Both the position numbers and the translations under genes were made by a program. Below, one piece after another: positions 45,534 to 53,468 of a stretch of DNA of 64,000 nt. The DNA is from Xylanibacter ruminicola Ga6B6 (GTDB lineage Bacteria; Bacteroidota; Bacteroidia; Bacteroidales; Bacteroidaceae): the NCBI RefSeq assembly GCF_000687715.1, contig NZ_JHXD01000007.1:61900-125899 (forward strand), given 5' to 3'. Every line of letters starts with the position of its first letter. Within the stretch, counting starts at the first letter, position 1. The notes below the pieces were generated by a model. That model had not been told where the DNA came from. It did no database searches and saw only the letters and a program-made list of their open reading frames with translations.

Positions 45534-46388
45534 ATGAAGATACTGATTACGGGTTGTAACGGACAGTTAGGAAACGAAATGCAGCTGCTGGAAAAGGAAA
45601 ACCAGCAGCATACCTATTTTAATACGGATGTGGCCGAGCTGGATATTACCGACGAGGCCGCCATCAACCGATTTGTAGCCGACAACGAGATTGACGGTAT
45701 TGTGAACTGCGCCGCCTACACAGCCGTGGATAAGGCTGAGGAGAACCAGGAGCTGTGCCACAAACTGAACGCCACCGCCCCAGGACTGCTGGCCAAGGCC
45801 ATCGAGAAGCGTGGTGGATGGATGATTCAGATTTCGACCGATTATGTGTTCGACGGTACCAATCACCGTCCCTATACCGAAGAGGACAGTGTATGCCCCA
45901 ACAGCACCTACGGCCGCACCAAGCTTGCAGGCGAGCAGGAGGTAACCAGCGGTTGCCAGCGCTCGATGATTATCCGCACAGCGTGGCTGTACTCTACATT
46001 CGGCAACAACTTTGTAAAGACGATGATCCGACTTGGCAAGGAGAAGCCCGAGCTGGGTGTAATCTTCGACCAGATAGGTACACCAACATACGCTCGCGAC
46101 TTGGCAGTGGCCATCTTTGCCGCCATCAATCAAGGCATCGTGCCAGGCATTTATCACTTCAGCAACGAGGGTGTTATCTCGTGGTACGACTTTACCAAGG
46201 CCATCCACCGCATTGCCGGTATCAAGGATTGCAAGGTGCGCCCCCTGCACACCACCGAGTATCCTACTCCCGCCGCCCGTCCACACTACAGCGTATTAGA
46301 CAAAACAAAAATAAAGCAGACCTACAACATCGAAATCCCCTACTGGGAAGAAAGCCTCGAGCAGTGCATCGATAAGCTAGGTTTATAG
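45534..46388 (+). CDS. rfbD: dTDP-4-dehydrorhamnose reductase
   Basis: Last step of dTDP-L-rhamnose synthesis for cell-surface glycans. 284 residues. NAD(P)-binding ITGCNGQLGNEMQ lies at residues 4-16. The short-chain dehydrogenase catalytic region is QISTDYVFDGTNHRPYTE (Thr/Tyr) with STYGRTKLAGE (YxxxK). A conserved PTYARDLAVAI follows. rfbA is about 9 kb away at 55444 on the other strand; rfbB and rfbC are not seen in the window. Confidence 0.93.
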   Translation: MKILITGCNGQLGNEMQLLEKENQQHTYFNTDVAELDITDEAAINRFVADNEIDGIVNCAAYTAVDKAEENQELCHKLNATAPGLLAKAIEKRGGWMIQISTDYVFDGTNHRPYTEEDSVCPNSTYGRTKLAGEQEVTSGCQRSMIIRTAWLYSTFGNNFVKTMIRLGKEKPELGVIFDQIGTPTYARDLAVAIFAAINQGIVPGIYHFSNEGVISWYDFTKAIHRIAGIKDCKVRPLHTTEYPTPAARPHYSVLDKTKIKQTYNIEIPYWEESLEQCIDKLGL

Positions 46389-46400
46389 GCTGACATTTTA

Positions 46401-46842
46401 GGCACGAATTTCACGAATTAACACGAATTTATGTTATTTGAAGACGAATATACAAACAAAATCATTGGAGCTGCACAAGAGGTTCATAGAGAATTAGGAT
46501 TTGGATTTCTTGAAGCAGTATATGGTAATGCATTGTATAAGGAGTTAACAAAGCGTGGAATGAAGTGCGAATGCCAAAAGGCAATAGATGTATTCTATAA
46601 AGGAGAGGTAGTTGGGCACTATATACCCGACATGATTGTTGAAGATAAGGTAATTATTGAATTAAAGGCAGTAGCAGATTTACGACCTGAGCACGAATGG
46701 CAACTGGTTAATTATCTGGTAGCATGCCATAAAGAAATAGGATTGCTCTTAAATTTTGGGCATTCATTAAAAGTCAAAAGGAAATTATTTACGAAAGGGC
46801 ACAAGTATAAATAAATTCGTGTTAATTCGCGTAATTCGTGCC
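46401..46842 (+). mobile_element. Inverted-repeat element carrying a GxxExxY gene
   Basis: A 30-bp left arm (46401-46430) and a 30-bp right arm (46813-46842) are inverted copies with 28 of 30 identities; three more flanking bases (TTA and TAA) extend the symmetry. The gene's ATG is the first base after the left arm, and its TAA overlaps the first two bases of the right arm, so the element is exactly one gene between two arms. Each arm has three CACGAATT-like octamers spaced 9 and 10 bp. Gene-less versions occur at 23690, 33577 and 35280. Mobility is inferred. Confidence 0.65.
46431..46814 (+). CDS. GxxExxY protein (PD-(D/E)XK nuclease-like)
   Basis: 127 residues. The family motif is GFGFLEAVYGNAL (residues 24-36). 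A PD-(D/E)XK-type active site is visible: PDMIVEDKVIIELKAVADL (Asp at PD, then E-L-K), preceded by KCECQKAIDVFYKGEVVGHY. DNA cleavage is expected from the fold but not demonstrated for the family, as far as I know. The gene is visibly more AT-rich than rfbD and prfC on either side. It lies precisely between inverted repeat arms with no promoter of its own evident, so expression may depend on read-through from rfbD. Confidence 0.88.
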   Translation: MLFEDEYTNKIIGAAQEVHRELGFGFLEAVYGNALYKELTKRGMKCECQKAIDVFYKGEVVGHYIPDMIVEDKVIIELKAVADLRPEHEWQLVNYLVACHKEIGLLLNFGHSLKVKRKLFTKGHKYK

Positions 46843-46858
46843 TAATTATTATGTGTAT

Positions 46859-48448
46859 ATGAATCAGGAAATAGAAAGAAGACGTACATTTGCCATCATT
46901 TCGCACCCAGATGCGGGTAAGACTACGCTGACAGAGAAGTTTCTGCTGTTCGGTGGACAGATACAGGTGGCTGGAGCTGTAAAAAGCAACAAGATTAAGA
47001 AAACTGCCACCAGCGACTGGATGGATATCGAGAAGCAGCGTGGTATCTCTGTATCGACCTCTGTGATGGAGTTCGATTACACCCCCGATGGCAAGGACAT
47101 CGAATACAAGGTGAACATTCTGGATACCCCAGGTCACCAGGACTTTGCTGAGGATACCTTCCGCACACTCACCGCAGTAGATTCGGCTATTATCGTAGTG
47201 GATGGCGCCAAAGGTGTTGAGACTCAGACCCGAAAACTGATGACGGTGTGCCGCATGCGCAAAACACCCGTTATCATCTTTATCAATAAGATGGACCGCG
47301 AAGGCCGCGATCCGTTCGACTTGCTCGACGAATTGGAGCAGGAACTCGAAATCAAGGTTCGCCCACTGTCTTGGCCTATCAATCAGGGTGCCAAGTTCAA
47401 GGGCGTTTACAATATCTACGAACAAAAACTCGACCTGTTTACACCCGACAAGCAACGCGTGACAGATAAGGTTGAGGTTGACATCGACAGCGAAGAGCTC
47501 GACCAGCGTGTAGGCGAGGAGAACGCCGCCAAGCTGCGCGAGGATCTGGAGCTGGTGGATGGTGTTTACCCCGAGTTCGACGTGGAGACATACCGCGAGG
47601 CCGAAGTGGCCCCCGTATTCTTCGGATCGGCCCTGAACAACTTTGGTGTGCAGGAGCTGCTTAACTGCTTTGTTGAGATAGCACCATCGCCACGCCCCAC
47701 CAAGGCCGAGGAGCGCGATGTGCAGCCCGAGGAACAGAAGTTTACTGGCTTTATCTTTAAGATTACCGCTAATATCGACCCCAACCACCGTTCGTGTATC
47801 GCATTCTGTAAGGTATGCTCTGGTAAATTCCAGCGCAACCAGCCTTACCTGCACGTCCGTCAAGGCAAGACCATGCGTTTTTCAAGCCCCACCCAGTTTA
47901 TGGCTCAGCGTAAGAGCACCATCGACGAAGCTTGGCCAGGCGATATCGTAGGATTGCCCGATACTGGTGGCATGTTTAAGATTGGCGACACACTGACAGA
48001 GGGTGAGAAGCTGCACTTCCGCGGTCTGCCTTCGTTCAGCCCCGAGCTGTTTAAGTATATCGAGAACGACGACCCCATGAAGGCCAAGCAGCTGCAGAAG
48101 GGTATCGACCAGCTGATGGACGAAGGTGTGGCACAGCTGTTCGTAAACCAGTTTAATAATAGAAAAATTATCGGAACCGTAGGACAGCTGCAGTTCGAGG
48201 TTATCCAGTACCGACTGGAGAACGAGTACAACGCCAAGTGCCGTTGGGAGCCCGTACATCTGTATAAGGCCTGCTGGATTGAGAGCGACGATCCACAGGA
48301 GCTGGAGAACTTCAAGAAGCGCAAATACCAGTACATGGCCAAGGATAAGGACGGCCGCGACGTGTTCCTGGCCGATAGCGGCTACGTGCTGAGCATGGCG
48401 CAGCAGGACTTCGAAAACATCAAGTTCCACTTTACAAGCGAGTTTTAA
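46859..48448 (+). CDS. prfC: Peptide chain release factor 3
   Basis: Translational GTPase that recycles RF1/RF2. 529 residues from the ATG at 46859; the in-frame GTG at 46838 lies inside the repeat arm and is rejected. G1 [21 protein letters not shown]2 in [11 protein letters not shown]3 [12 protein letters not shown] and G4 [10 protein letters not shown] are all present, followed by the RF3-specific C-terminal domain ([20 protein letters not shown]). Two bases separate it from tsaC. Confidence 0.96.
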   Translation: MNQEIERRRTFAIISHPDAGKTTLTEKFLLFGGQIQVAGAVKSNKIKKTATSDWMDIEKQRGISVSTSVMEFDYTPDGKDIEYKVNILDTPGHQDFAEDTFRTLTAVDSAIIVVDGAKGVETQTRKLMTVCRMRKTPVIIFINKMDREGRDPFDLLDELEQELEIKVRPLSWPINQGAKFKGVYNIYEQKLDLFTPDKQRVTDKVEVDIDSEELDQRVGEENAAKLREDLELVDGVYPEFDVETYREAEVAPVFFGSALNNFGVQELLNCFVEIAPSPRPTKAEERDVQPEEQKFTGFIFKITANIDPNHRSCIAFCKVCSGKFQRNQPYLHVRQGKTMRFSSPTQFMAQRKSTIDEAWPGDIVGLPDTGGMFKIGDTLTEGEKLHFRGLPSFSPELFKYIENDDPMKAKQLQKGIDQLMDEGVAQLFVNQFNNRKIIGTVGQLQFEVIQYRLENEYNAKCRWEPVHLYKACWIESDDPQELENFKKRKYQYMAKDKDGRDVFLADSGYVLSMAQQDFENIKFHFTSEF

Positions 48449-48450
48449 TT

Positions 48451-49035
48451 ATGAAACAGGAAGACGATATTAAGCAGGCCGTAGAATGCATGCGTAAGGG
48501 CGGTGTAATCCTCTACCCCACCGACACCGTTTGGGGTATTGGCTGCGATGCTACCAATGCCGAGGCCGTGAAGCGTGTTTACGAGATTAAGCAGCGCGAG
48601 GATTCGAAGGCGCTTATCTGCCTGGTGGATAGCGATGCCCGCATGCAGCGCTACTTCCGCAATGTGCCCGATGTGGCATGGCAGCTCATCGACAGCTTGA
48701 AAGAGGCTACCGATGCCAAGCCAACCACACTGATTCTGGATGGCGCTATCAATCTGGCACCTAATCTGATTGCCGAGGATGGCAGCTTAGGCATCCGTAT
48801 CACCAACGAGCCTTTCTCGAAGGAACTCTGCTTCCGTTTCCAGAAGGCCATCGTATCAACATCGGCCAACATCAGTGGCGAGCCCGCAGCACAAAACTAC
48901 TGCGACATCGACCCACGTATCCTTGAGGCAGTAGATTACGTATGCTGGAGCCGTCGTCAGGAGCACAAGCCTCACACACCATCGAGCATCATCAAACTGA
49001 AAGAAAACGGCGAAGTAACCGTGATCCGCAAATAA
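48451..49035 (+). CDS. tsaC: L-threonylcarbamoyladenylate synthase (Sua5/YrdC)
   Basis: Makes threonylcarbamoyl-AMP for tRNA t6A modification. 194 residues, the single-domain YrdC form. Visible are GGVILYPTDTVWGIGCDATN (substrate pocket), KQREDSKALICLV (Lys/Arg) and SLGIRITNEPF with VSTSANISGEPA. Downstream of prfC by two bases and 23 bp before the ClC gene, so likely one operon. Confidence 0.93.
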   Translation: MKQEDDIKQAVECMRKGGVILYPTDTVWGIGCDATNAEAVKRVYEIKQREDSKALICLVDSDARMQRYFRNVPDVAWQLIDSLKEATDAKPTTLILDGAINLAPNLIAEDGSLGIRITNEPFSKELCFRFQKAIVSTSANISGEPAAQNYCDIDPRILEAVDYVCWSRRQEHKPHTPSSIIKLKENGEVTVIRK

Positions 49036-49058
49036 GAAAAGGCACGCCTAAAAAAAAT

Positions 49059-50864
49059 ATGGAAACGACAGTAACAGATAGAAGACCGGAGTGGCTGAAG
49101 CGCTTGCACGACTGGCGTGTAGAGCACGTGAGCGAGAGGATGTTTATGATTATCCTCGCCCTGCTTGTGGGCTTTTTCGCTGCCGTGGCTGCCTTTGTGC
49201 TGCACTGGATTATCAACCAGATTGTAACGCTGCTCACCAGTTCGTTCAACCAGAGTCGTGCCAACTGGCTCTACCTGGTTTACCCCGTTGTGGGTATCTA
49301 TCTCACATCGCTGTTTGTACGCTATATCGTAAAAGATAACATCTCGCACGGTATCACGCGTATTCTTTACGCTATCTCATCCAACCGCTCGCGACTGAAA
49401 TCGCACAACTGCTGGTCGAGTGTGATTGCATCGGCCATCACCATCGGCTTTGGTGGATCGGTAGGAGCCGAGGCACCTATCGTGCTTACAGGTTCGGCCA
49501 TCGGCTCAAACCTGGGTCAGCTGTTCCATCTCGACCGAAAAATGCTGATGACGCTGGTAGGATGCGGTGCTGCAGGTGCTATTGCCGGTATCTTTAAAGC
49601 GCCTATAGCCGGACTGGTGTTTACGCTCGAGGTGCTGATGATTGATATGACCATGTCGGCCCTGCTACCTATCCTGGTATCGTGCGTAACAGCCACCGTG
49701 TTTACCTATATCTTCAGTGGCGACTCATCGCTCTTTACCTTCCATCTGGATAGCGAGTGGAGCGTGGAGCGCATTCCGGCCTGCATAGGCTTAGGCATTG
49801 CCTGCGGACTGGTTTCGCTGTACTTTATCCGCATGATGGGAGCCTGCGAGGATGTATTCTCAAAATTCAAGGATAAGCCCTACGTAAAGCTGGCCATCGG
49901 CGGCACTACGCTTAGTTTGCTTATCTTCCTGTTCCCCGCGCTGTACGGCGAGGGTTACAGCAGCATTAATCTGCTGTTGAACGGACAGAATGCCGACGAC
50001 TGGAACCGCATACTTAACAACTCGATGTTCTCGGGTCAGGGTTCGCTGTTGCTGGTATATATCGCCCTGGTACTATTTACCAAGGTAGTAGCCACATCGG
50101 CCACCAATGGTGGAGGCGGATGTGGTGGAACATTCGCACCATCGCTGTTTATCGGCTGCTTTACAGGATTCCTCTTTTCGCGACTTTGGAACATCAACTC
50201 CATCGGTGTGTATGTGCCCGAGAAAAACTTCTCGCTGCTAGGCATGGCAGGTGTGATGTCGGGCGTAATGCATGCACCGCTTACGGGTATATTCCTGATT
50301 GCCGAGCTGACTGGTGGCTACTCGATGTTTATGCCACTGATGATTGTGAGCGTGGTGGCTTACATGACTATCAGCATCTTCGAGCCTCACAGCATCTATG
50401 GTTCGCGACTGGCCAAACAAGGAAAACTGCTCACCCACCATACCGACCATGCCGTGCTGACACTGATGAATCTCGACTCGGTCATTGAGCGCGATTATTT
50501 AGGCGTTGAGCCCGATATGGAGCTGAACCAGATTGTACACAAAATCAGTCGCAGCCACTCTACGGTATTGCCCGTGCTCGATGCAGGTGGCAAATTGCTG
50601 GGCGAGATCGACATTATGAAAATCAGAAACGTAGTATTCAGAATAGAACTCTATCACCACTTCAAAGCGTCGCAGTTAATGACCGATCCAAAGGCACTGC
50701 TCACGGATGGCATGCAGATGCAGCAGGTGATGCGCACCTTCGATCGTACTGGCGCCAACTGGCTACCCGTGCTCGATGCCGAGAACCGCCTGAAAGGCTA
50801 TATCTCGCGCCAACGCATCTACACCATGTATCGCAAGATGGTGGCAGATATGTCTGAAGATTAA
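49059..50864 (+). CDS. ClC family chloride channel/transporter with CBS domains
   Basis: Membrane chloride channel or Cl-/H+ antiporter, 601 residues from METTVTDRR. Selectivity-filter segments are recognisable: FGGSVGAEAPIVLTGSAIGS, GIFKAPIAGLVFTLE and GGGCGGTFAPSLFIG (the GxFxP motif). Two CBS domains fill residues about 465-595 (HSTVLPVLDAGGKLLGEIDI, ANWLPVLDAENRLKGYISR). The longer frame starting inside tsaC is not supported. Twelve bases precede fmt. Confidence 0.93.
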   Translation: METTVTDRRPEWLKRLHDWRVEHVSERMFMIILALLVGFFAAVAAFVLHWIINQIVTLLTSSFNQSRANWLYLVYPVVGIYLTSLFVRYIVKDNISHGITRILYAISSNRSRLKSHNCWSSVIASAITIGFGGSVGAEAPIVLTGSAIGSNLGQLFHLDRKMLMTLVGCGAAGAIAGIFKAPIAGLVFTLEVLMIDMTMSALLPILVSCVTATVFTYIFSGDSSLFTFHLDSEWSVERIPACIGLGIACGLVSLYFIRMMGACEDVFSKFKDKPYVKLAIGGTTLSLLIFLFPALYGEGYSSINLLLNGQNADDWNRILNNSMFSGQGSLLLVYIALVLFTKVVATSATNGGGGCGGTFAPSLFIGCFTGFLFSRLWNINSIGVYVPEKNFSLLGMAGVMSGVMHAPLTGIFLIAELTGGYSMFMPLMIVSVVAYMTISIFEPHSIYGSRLAKQGKLLTHHTDHAVLTLMNLDSVIERDYLGVEPDMELNQIVHKISRSHSTVLPVLDAGGKLLGEIDIMKIRNVVFRIELYHHFKASQLMTDPKALLTDGMQMQQVMRTFDRTGANWLPVLDAENRLKGYISRQRIYTMYRKMVADMSED

Positions 50865-50876
50865 AATAAAAGAAGA

Positions 50877-51851
50877 ATGAAGAAGGAAGATTTACGAATT
50901 GTATTTATGGGAACACCCGAGTTTGCCGTGCCAACACTGCAGGCTTTGGTTGAGAACGATTATAATGTAGTGGCTGTAGTAACACAGCCCGATAAACCCG
51001 TTGGTCGCCATCAGACAGAGATGCAGCCATCTGAGGTTAAGAAGTATGCCCTCGAGCACAATCTGCCCGTACTGCAACCCGTAAAGATGAAGGATCCCGA
51101 GTTTGTAGAGCAGTTGCGCAGCTATCAGGCCAACCTGCAGGTGGTAGTAGCATTCCGCATGCTGCCCGAGGTGGTATGGGATATGCCTGAGTACGGCACC
51201 TTTAACGTACATGCCGCCTTGCTGCCACAGTATCGCGGTGCAGCCCCCATCAACTGGGCCGTTATCCACGGCGAAACACAAACAGGTGTTACCACATTCT
51301 TCCTCGACCACGATATCGACACCGGTCGCATTATCATGCAGAAGCCTTTCGGCATCCCCGATACTGCCGATGTAGAGTACGTATACGACGGTTTGATGCA
51401 TCTTGGTGCCGAGATCTGTCTGGAGACATTAGAAAAAATTATCGCTGCCGATGGACACCCCGAGAGCATCCCTCAGGAGCAGATGATACCCGTAGGTAGC
51501 GAGCTGCATGCAGCGCCAAAGATATTCAAGGAAACCTGCGAGATTAACTGGAACCAGCCAGCCAAGCAGGTTTACGACTTTATCCGCGGTCTTTCACCCT
51601 ATCCCGGTGCCTGGACCACTCTGGTATCGCCCGAGGGTAAGGAAACGGTGCTGAAGATTTTCAAGACCAGCAAAACCGGAAATACCAGTGGCGAGCTTGG
51701 TCACACAGCCATTATCGACCGCAAGCCCTGCATCAAAGCAGCCGACGAGTTGCTGATGATCGAGGAGCTGCAGTTGGCAGGAAAAAAGCGCATGAATGGC
51801 AAAGATTTCCTGAATGGCATTAAAAATTTCGATAATTATATAATAAAATAA
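50877..51851 (+). CDS. fmt: Methionyl-tRNA formyltransferase
   Basis: Formylates initiator Met-tRNA. 324 residues. N-terminal Rossmann-like domain with IVFMGTPEFAVPTLQAL, the formyl-THF site in FNVHAALLPQYRGAAPINWAVIHGE (Asn/His) and DHDIDTGRIIMQ. The C-terminal OB fold starts near residue 210 with EINWNQPAKQVYDFIRGLSPYPGAW. Belongs to the prfC-tsaC-clc-fmt run. Confidence 0.96.
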   Translation: MKKEDLRIVFMGTPEFAVPTLQALVENDYNVVAVVTQPDKPVGRHQTEMQPSEVKKYALEHNLPVLQPVKMKDPEFVEQLRSYQANLQVVVAFRMLPEVVWDMPEYGTFNVHAALLPQYRGAAPINWAVIHGETQTGVTTFFLDHDIDTGRIIMQKPFGIPDTADVEYVYDGLMHLGAEICLETLEKIIAADGHPESIPQEQMIPVGSELHAAPKIFKETCEINWNQPAKQVYDFIRGLSPYPGAWTTLVSPEGKETVLKIFKTSKTGNTSGELGHTAIIDRKPCIKAADELLMIEELQLAGKKRMNGKDFLNGIKNFDNYIIK

Positions 51852-51853
51852 GG

Positions 51854-51861
51854 TATATTTG
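51854..51861 (+). promoter_or_regulatory. -7 box upstream of small protein and rpe
   Basis: TATATTTG immediately follows the fmt stop and lies 41 bp before the ATG at 51903. Confidence 0.55.
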
Positions 51862-51902
51862 CGTTACTATAAATAGGTAGAACAATAAAAAACAGATTGC
51901 CT

Positions 51903-52037
51903 ATGAAGATTTTTACTCCAGACGACAACATGTTCAGCGAGAAGACGTACAAGCCGCGCAAACAAACGCTCGACCTCATCCGTCTTGTTGCATACACCTA
52001 TCGTAGTAACTGCAACAAAACGTCGAACCTGAACTAA
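51903..52037 (+). CDS. Small basic protein, 44 residues
   Basis: ATG at 51903 to TAA at 52037, opening MKIFTPDDNMFSEKTYKPRK and ending in SNCNKTSNLN. Basic, no membrane segment. Support: an open frame of the right size between fmt and rpe, an own -7 box, and only 11 bp to the rpe start. The LDLIRLVAYTYR stretch looks like a conserved helix. No named family is recognised. Confidence 0.5.
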   Translation: MKIFTPDDNMFSEKTYKPRKQTLDLIRLVAYTYRSNCNKTSNLN

Positions 52038-52048
52038 CTTAAAAAATT

Positions 52049-52696
52049 ATGGCATTAGTATCACCATCATTACTTGCCGCAGATTTTCTGCATCTCGACC
52101 GCGACATCGATATGATTAATCGCAGTGAGGCCGACTGGCTTCATCTGGATGTGATGGACGGATCGTTCGTACCCAACATCTCGTTTGGTTTCCCCGTACT
52201 CGAGGCAGTAGCAAAAGCTTGCAAAAAGCCACTCGATGTACATTATATGATAGAGCACCCTGAGCGTTACATTGCGCAGACAGCCAAGTTAGGTGCCATG
52301 ATGATGAATGTGCACTACGAGGCTTGTGTGCACCTGCATCGCACCATTCAGGAGATTCACCAGGCAGGTATGAAAGCCGGTGTAACACTGAACCCCGCCA
52401 CGCCCGTTAGCGTGTTAGAGGATATCATTAACGATGTGGATATGGTACTGCTGATGAGCGTAAACCCCGGCTTTGGCGGACAGAAGTTTATCGAGAACAC
52501 TATCGATAAAGTAAAGCGCCTGCGCCAACTCATCAACGAGAAAGGCAGCCACGCACTGATTGAGGTTGATGGTGGTGTGCAGGGCGAGACAGCCCCACGC
52601 TTAGTAGAAGCTGGTGTTGATGTGCTGGTAAGTGGCAGCTACGTGTTTGGCGCAGCCGATCCCGAGGGCATCATCAAGTCGCTCCGTTCACTCTAA
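52049..52696 (+). CDS. rpe: Ribulose-phosphate 3-epimerase
   Basis: Pentose-phosphate enzyme interconverting ribulose-5-P and xylulose-5-P. 215 residues, TIM barrel. Visible are SPSLLAADFLHLDRDI, the metal-binding His and Asp in DWLHLDVMDGSFVPNISFG, HYMIEHPERY, MSVNPGFGGQKFI and the phosphate loop VDGGVQGETAPRL with VSGSYVFG. Its end overlaps the convergent sigma factor gene by 9 bp. Confidence 0.96.
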   Translation: MALVSPSLLAADFLHLDRDIDMINRSEADWLHLDVMDGSFVPNISFGFPVLEAVAKACKKPLDVHYMIEHPERYIAQTAKLGAMMMNVHYEACVHLHRTIQEIHQAGMKAGVTLNPATPVSVLEDIINDVDMVLLMSVNPGFGGQKFIENTIDKVKRLRQLINEKGSHALIEVDGGVQGETAPRLVEAGVDVLVSGSYVFGAADPEGIIKSLRSL

Positions 52697-53284
52697 GCTG
52701 AGATTCAGATTATATTCGCGCGAGTATTTGCGCATATTGATCAGGGCGTAACGCATACGTCCTAACGATGTATTGATGCTGCATCCCAACTCCTCGGCTA
52801 TCTCCTTGAACGACATATCCTGGAAGTATCGCATATACACCACCTCGCGCTGCGGGGCGGGCAGTTCGTTCATCAGCAGCACCAACTGCTTCATCGTGCG
52901 CTGGTTGGTAAGTTCGGTTTCGCGATTCACATCTATCACCTCATCGCCCTTCACGGCACTCAGATCGTTCTCCTTGGGAGCATCTACCACGAAGTTCTTC
53001 TTCAGGTCGCGATAGTAGTCAATCACCACGTTATGGGCCACGCGAATCATCCACCACTGCAGTTTTCCCGTTTCGGTATACTGGTGGCTCTGTATCTTGC
53101 TGATAATCTTCAGGAACGTTTCCTGAAACAATTCGTTAGCCAACTCCTCATCCTTCACTACACGCATAATGTAGCTGAAGATATTGTCCTGGGTACGTGA
53201 GAGTAACTCGTCGAATGCATGGTTATTACCATCTTGGTAAGCCTGAACCAATTCCTGGTCAGTCATACTTGTAAATGTACTCAT
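52688..53284 (-). CDS. ECF-type RNA polymerase sigma factor
   Basis: 198 residues. Sigma region 2 (ELVQAYQDGNNHAFDELLSR, NELFQETFLKIISKI, with WWMIRVAHNVVIDYYRD) and region 4 (LPAPQREVVYMRYFQDMSFKEIAEELGCSINTSLGRMRYAL) are clear. A loop rich in acidic residues links them (about 97-120). No anti-sigma gene is adjacent, so the stimulus is unknown. -7 box at 53359. Confidence 0.93.
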   Translation of the reverse strand: MSTFTSMTDQELVQAYQDGNNHAFDELLSRTQDNIFSYIMRVVKDEELANELFQETFLKIISKIQSHQYTETGKLQWWMIRVAHNVVIDYYRDLKKNFVVDAPKENDLSAVKGDEVIDVNRETELTNQRTMKQLVLLMNELPAPQREVVYMRYFQDMSFKEIAEELGCSINTSLGRMRYALINMRKYSREYNLNLSLE

Positions 53285-53358
53285 TTGCTCAAAAATTTAA
53301 AATTGAGTAGAGTTTGTTTCGATAGGCAATAATCATTTAAATTGTTAATAATCTGCGG

Positions 53359-53366
53359 CAAAAATA
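53359..53366 (-). promoter_or_regulatory. -7 box of sigma factor gene
   Basis: The minus strand reads TATTTTTG, 74 bp upstream of the start at 53284. Confidence 0.5.
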
Positions 53367-53429
53367 GATAATTTTATCCAAATCACCAAAAAAAATGGTC
53401 AAAAACTTAACATTGTGACAATTTTTTAC

Positions 53430-53437
53430 TACTTTTG
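53430..53437 (+). promoter_or_regulatory. -7 box of GHMP kinase fusion gene
   Basis: TACTTTTG lies 31 bp before the ATG at 53469, divergent from the sigma factor promoter. Confidence 0.6.
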
Positions 53438-53468
53438 CAGTATCGAAATAACCTAAAAAGGAAAAAAT

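Noticed and set aside
46401..46842. CRISPR-like reading of the repeated CACGAATT units
   Set aside because: Octamers are only 9-10 bp apart with no spacers of 30 bp or more, and no cas genes are present.
48942..49058. N-terminal extension of the ClC protein into tsaC
   Set aside because: The extra 39 residues are an out-of-frame reading of tsaC; the ATG at 49059 fits the family.
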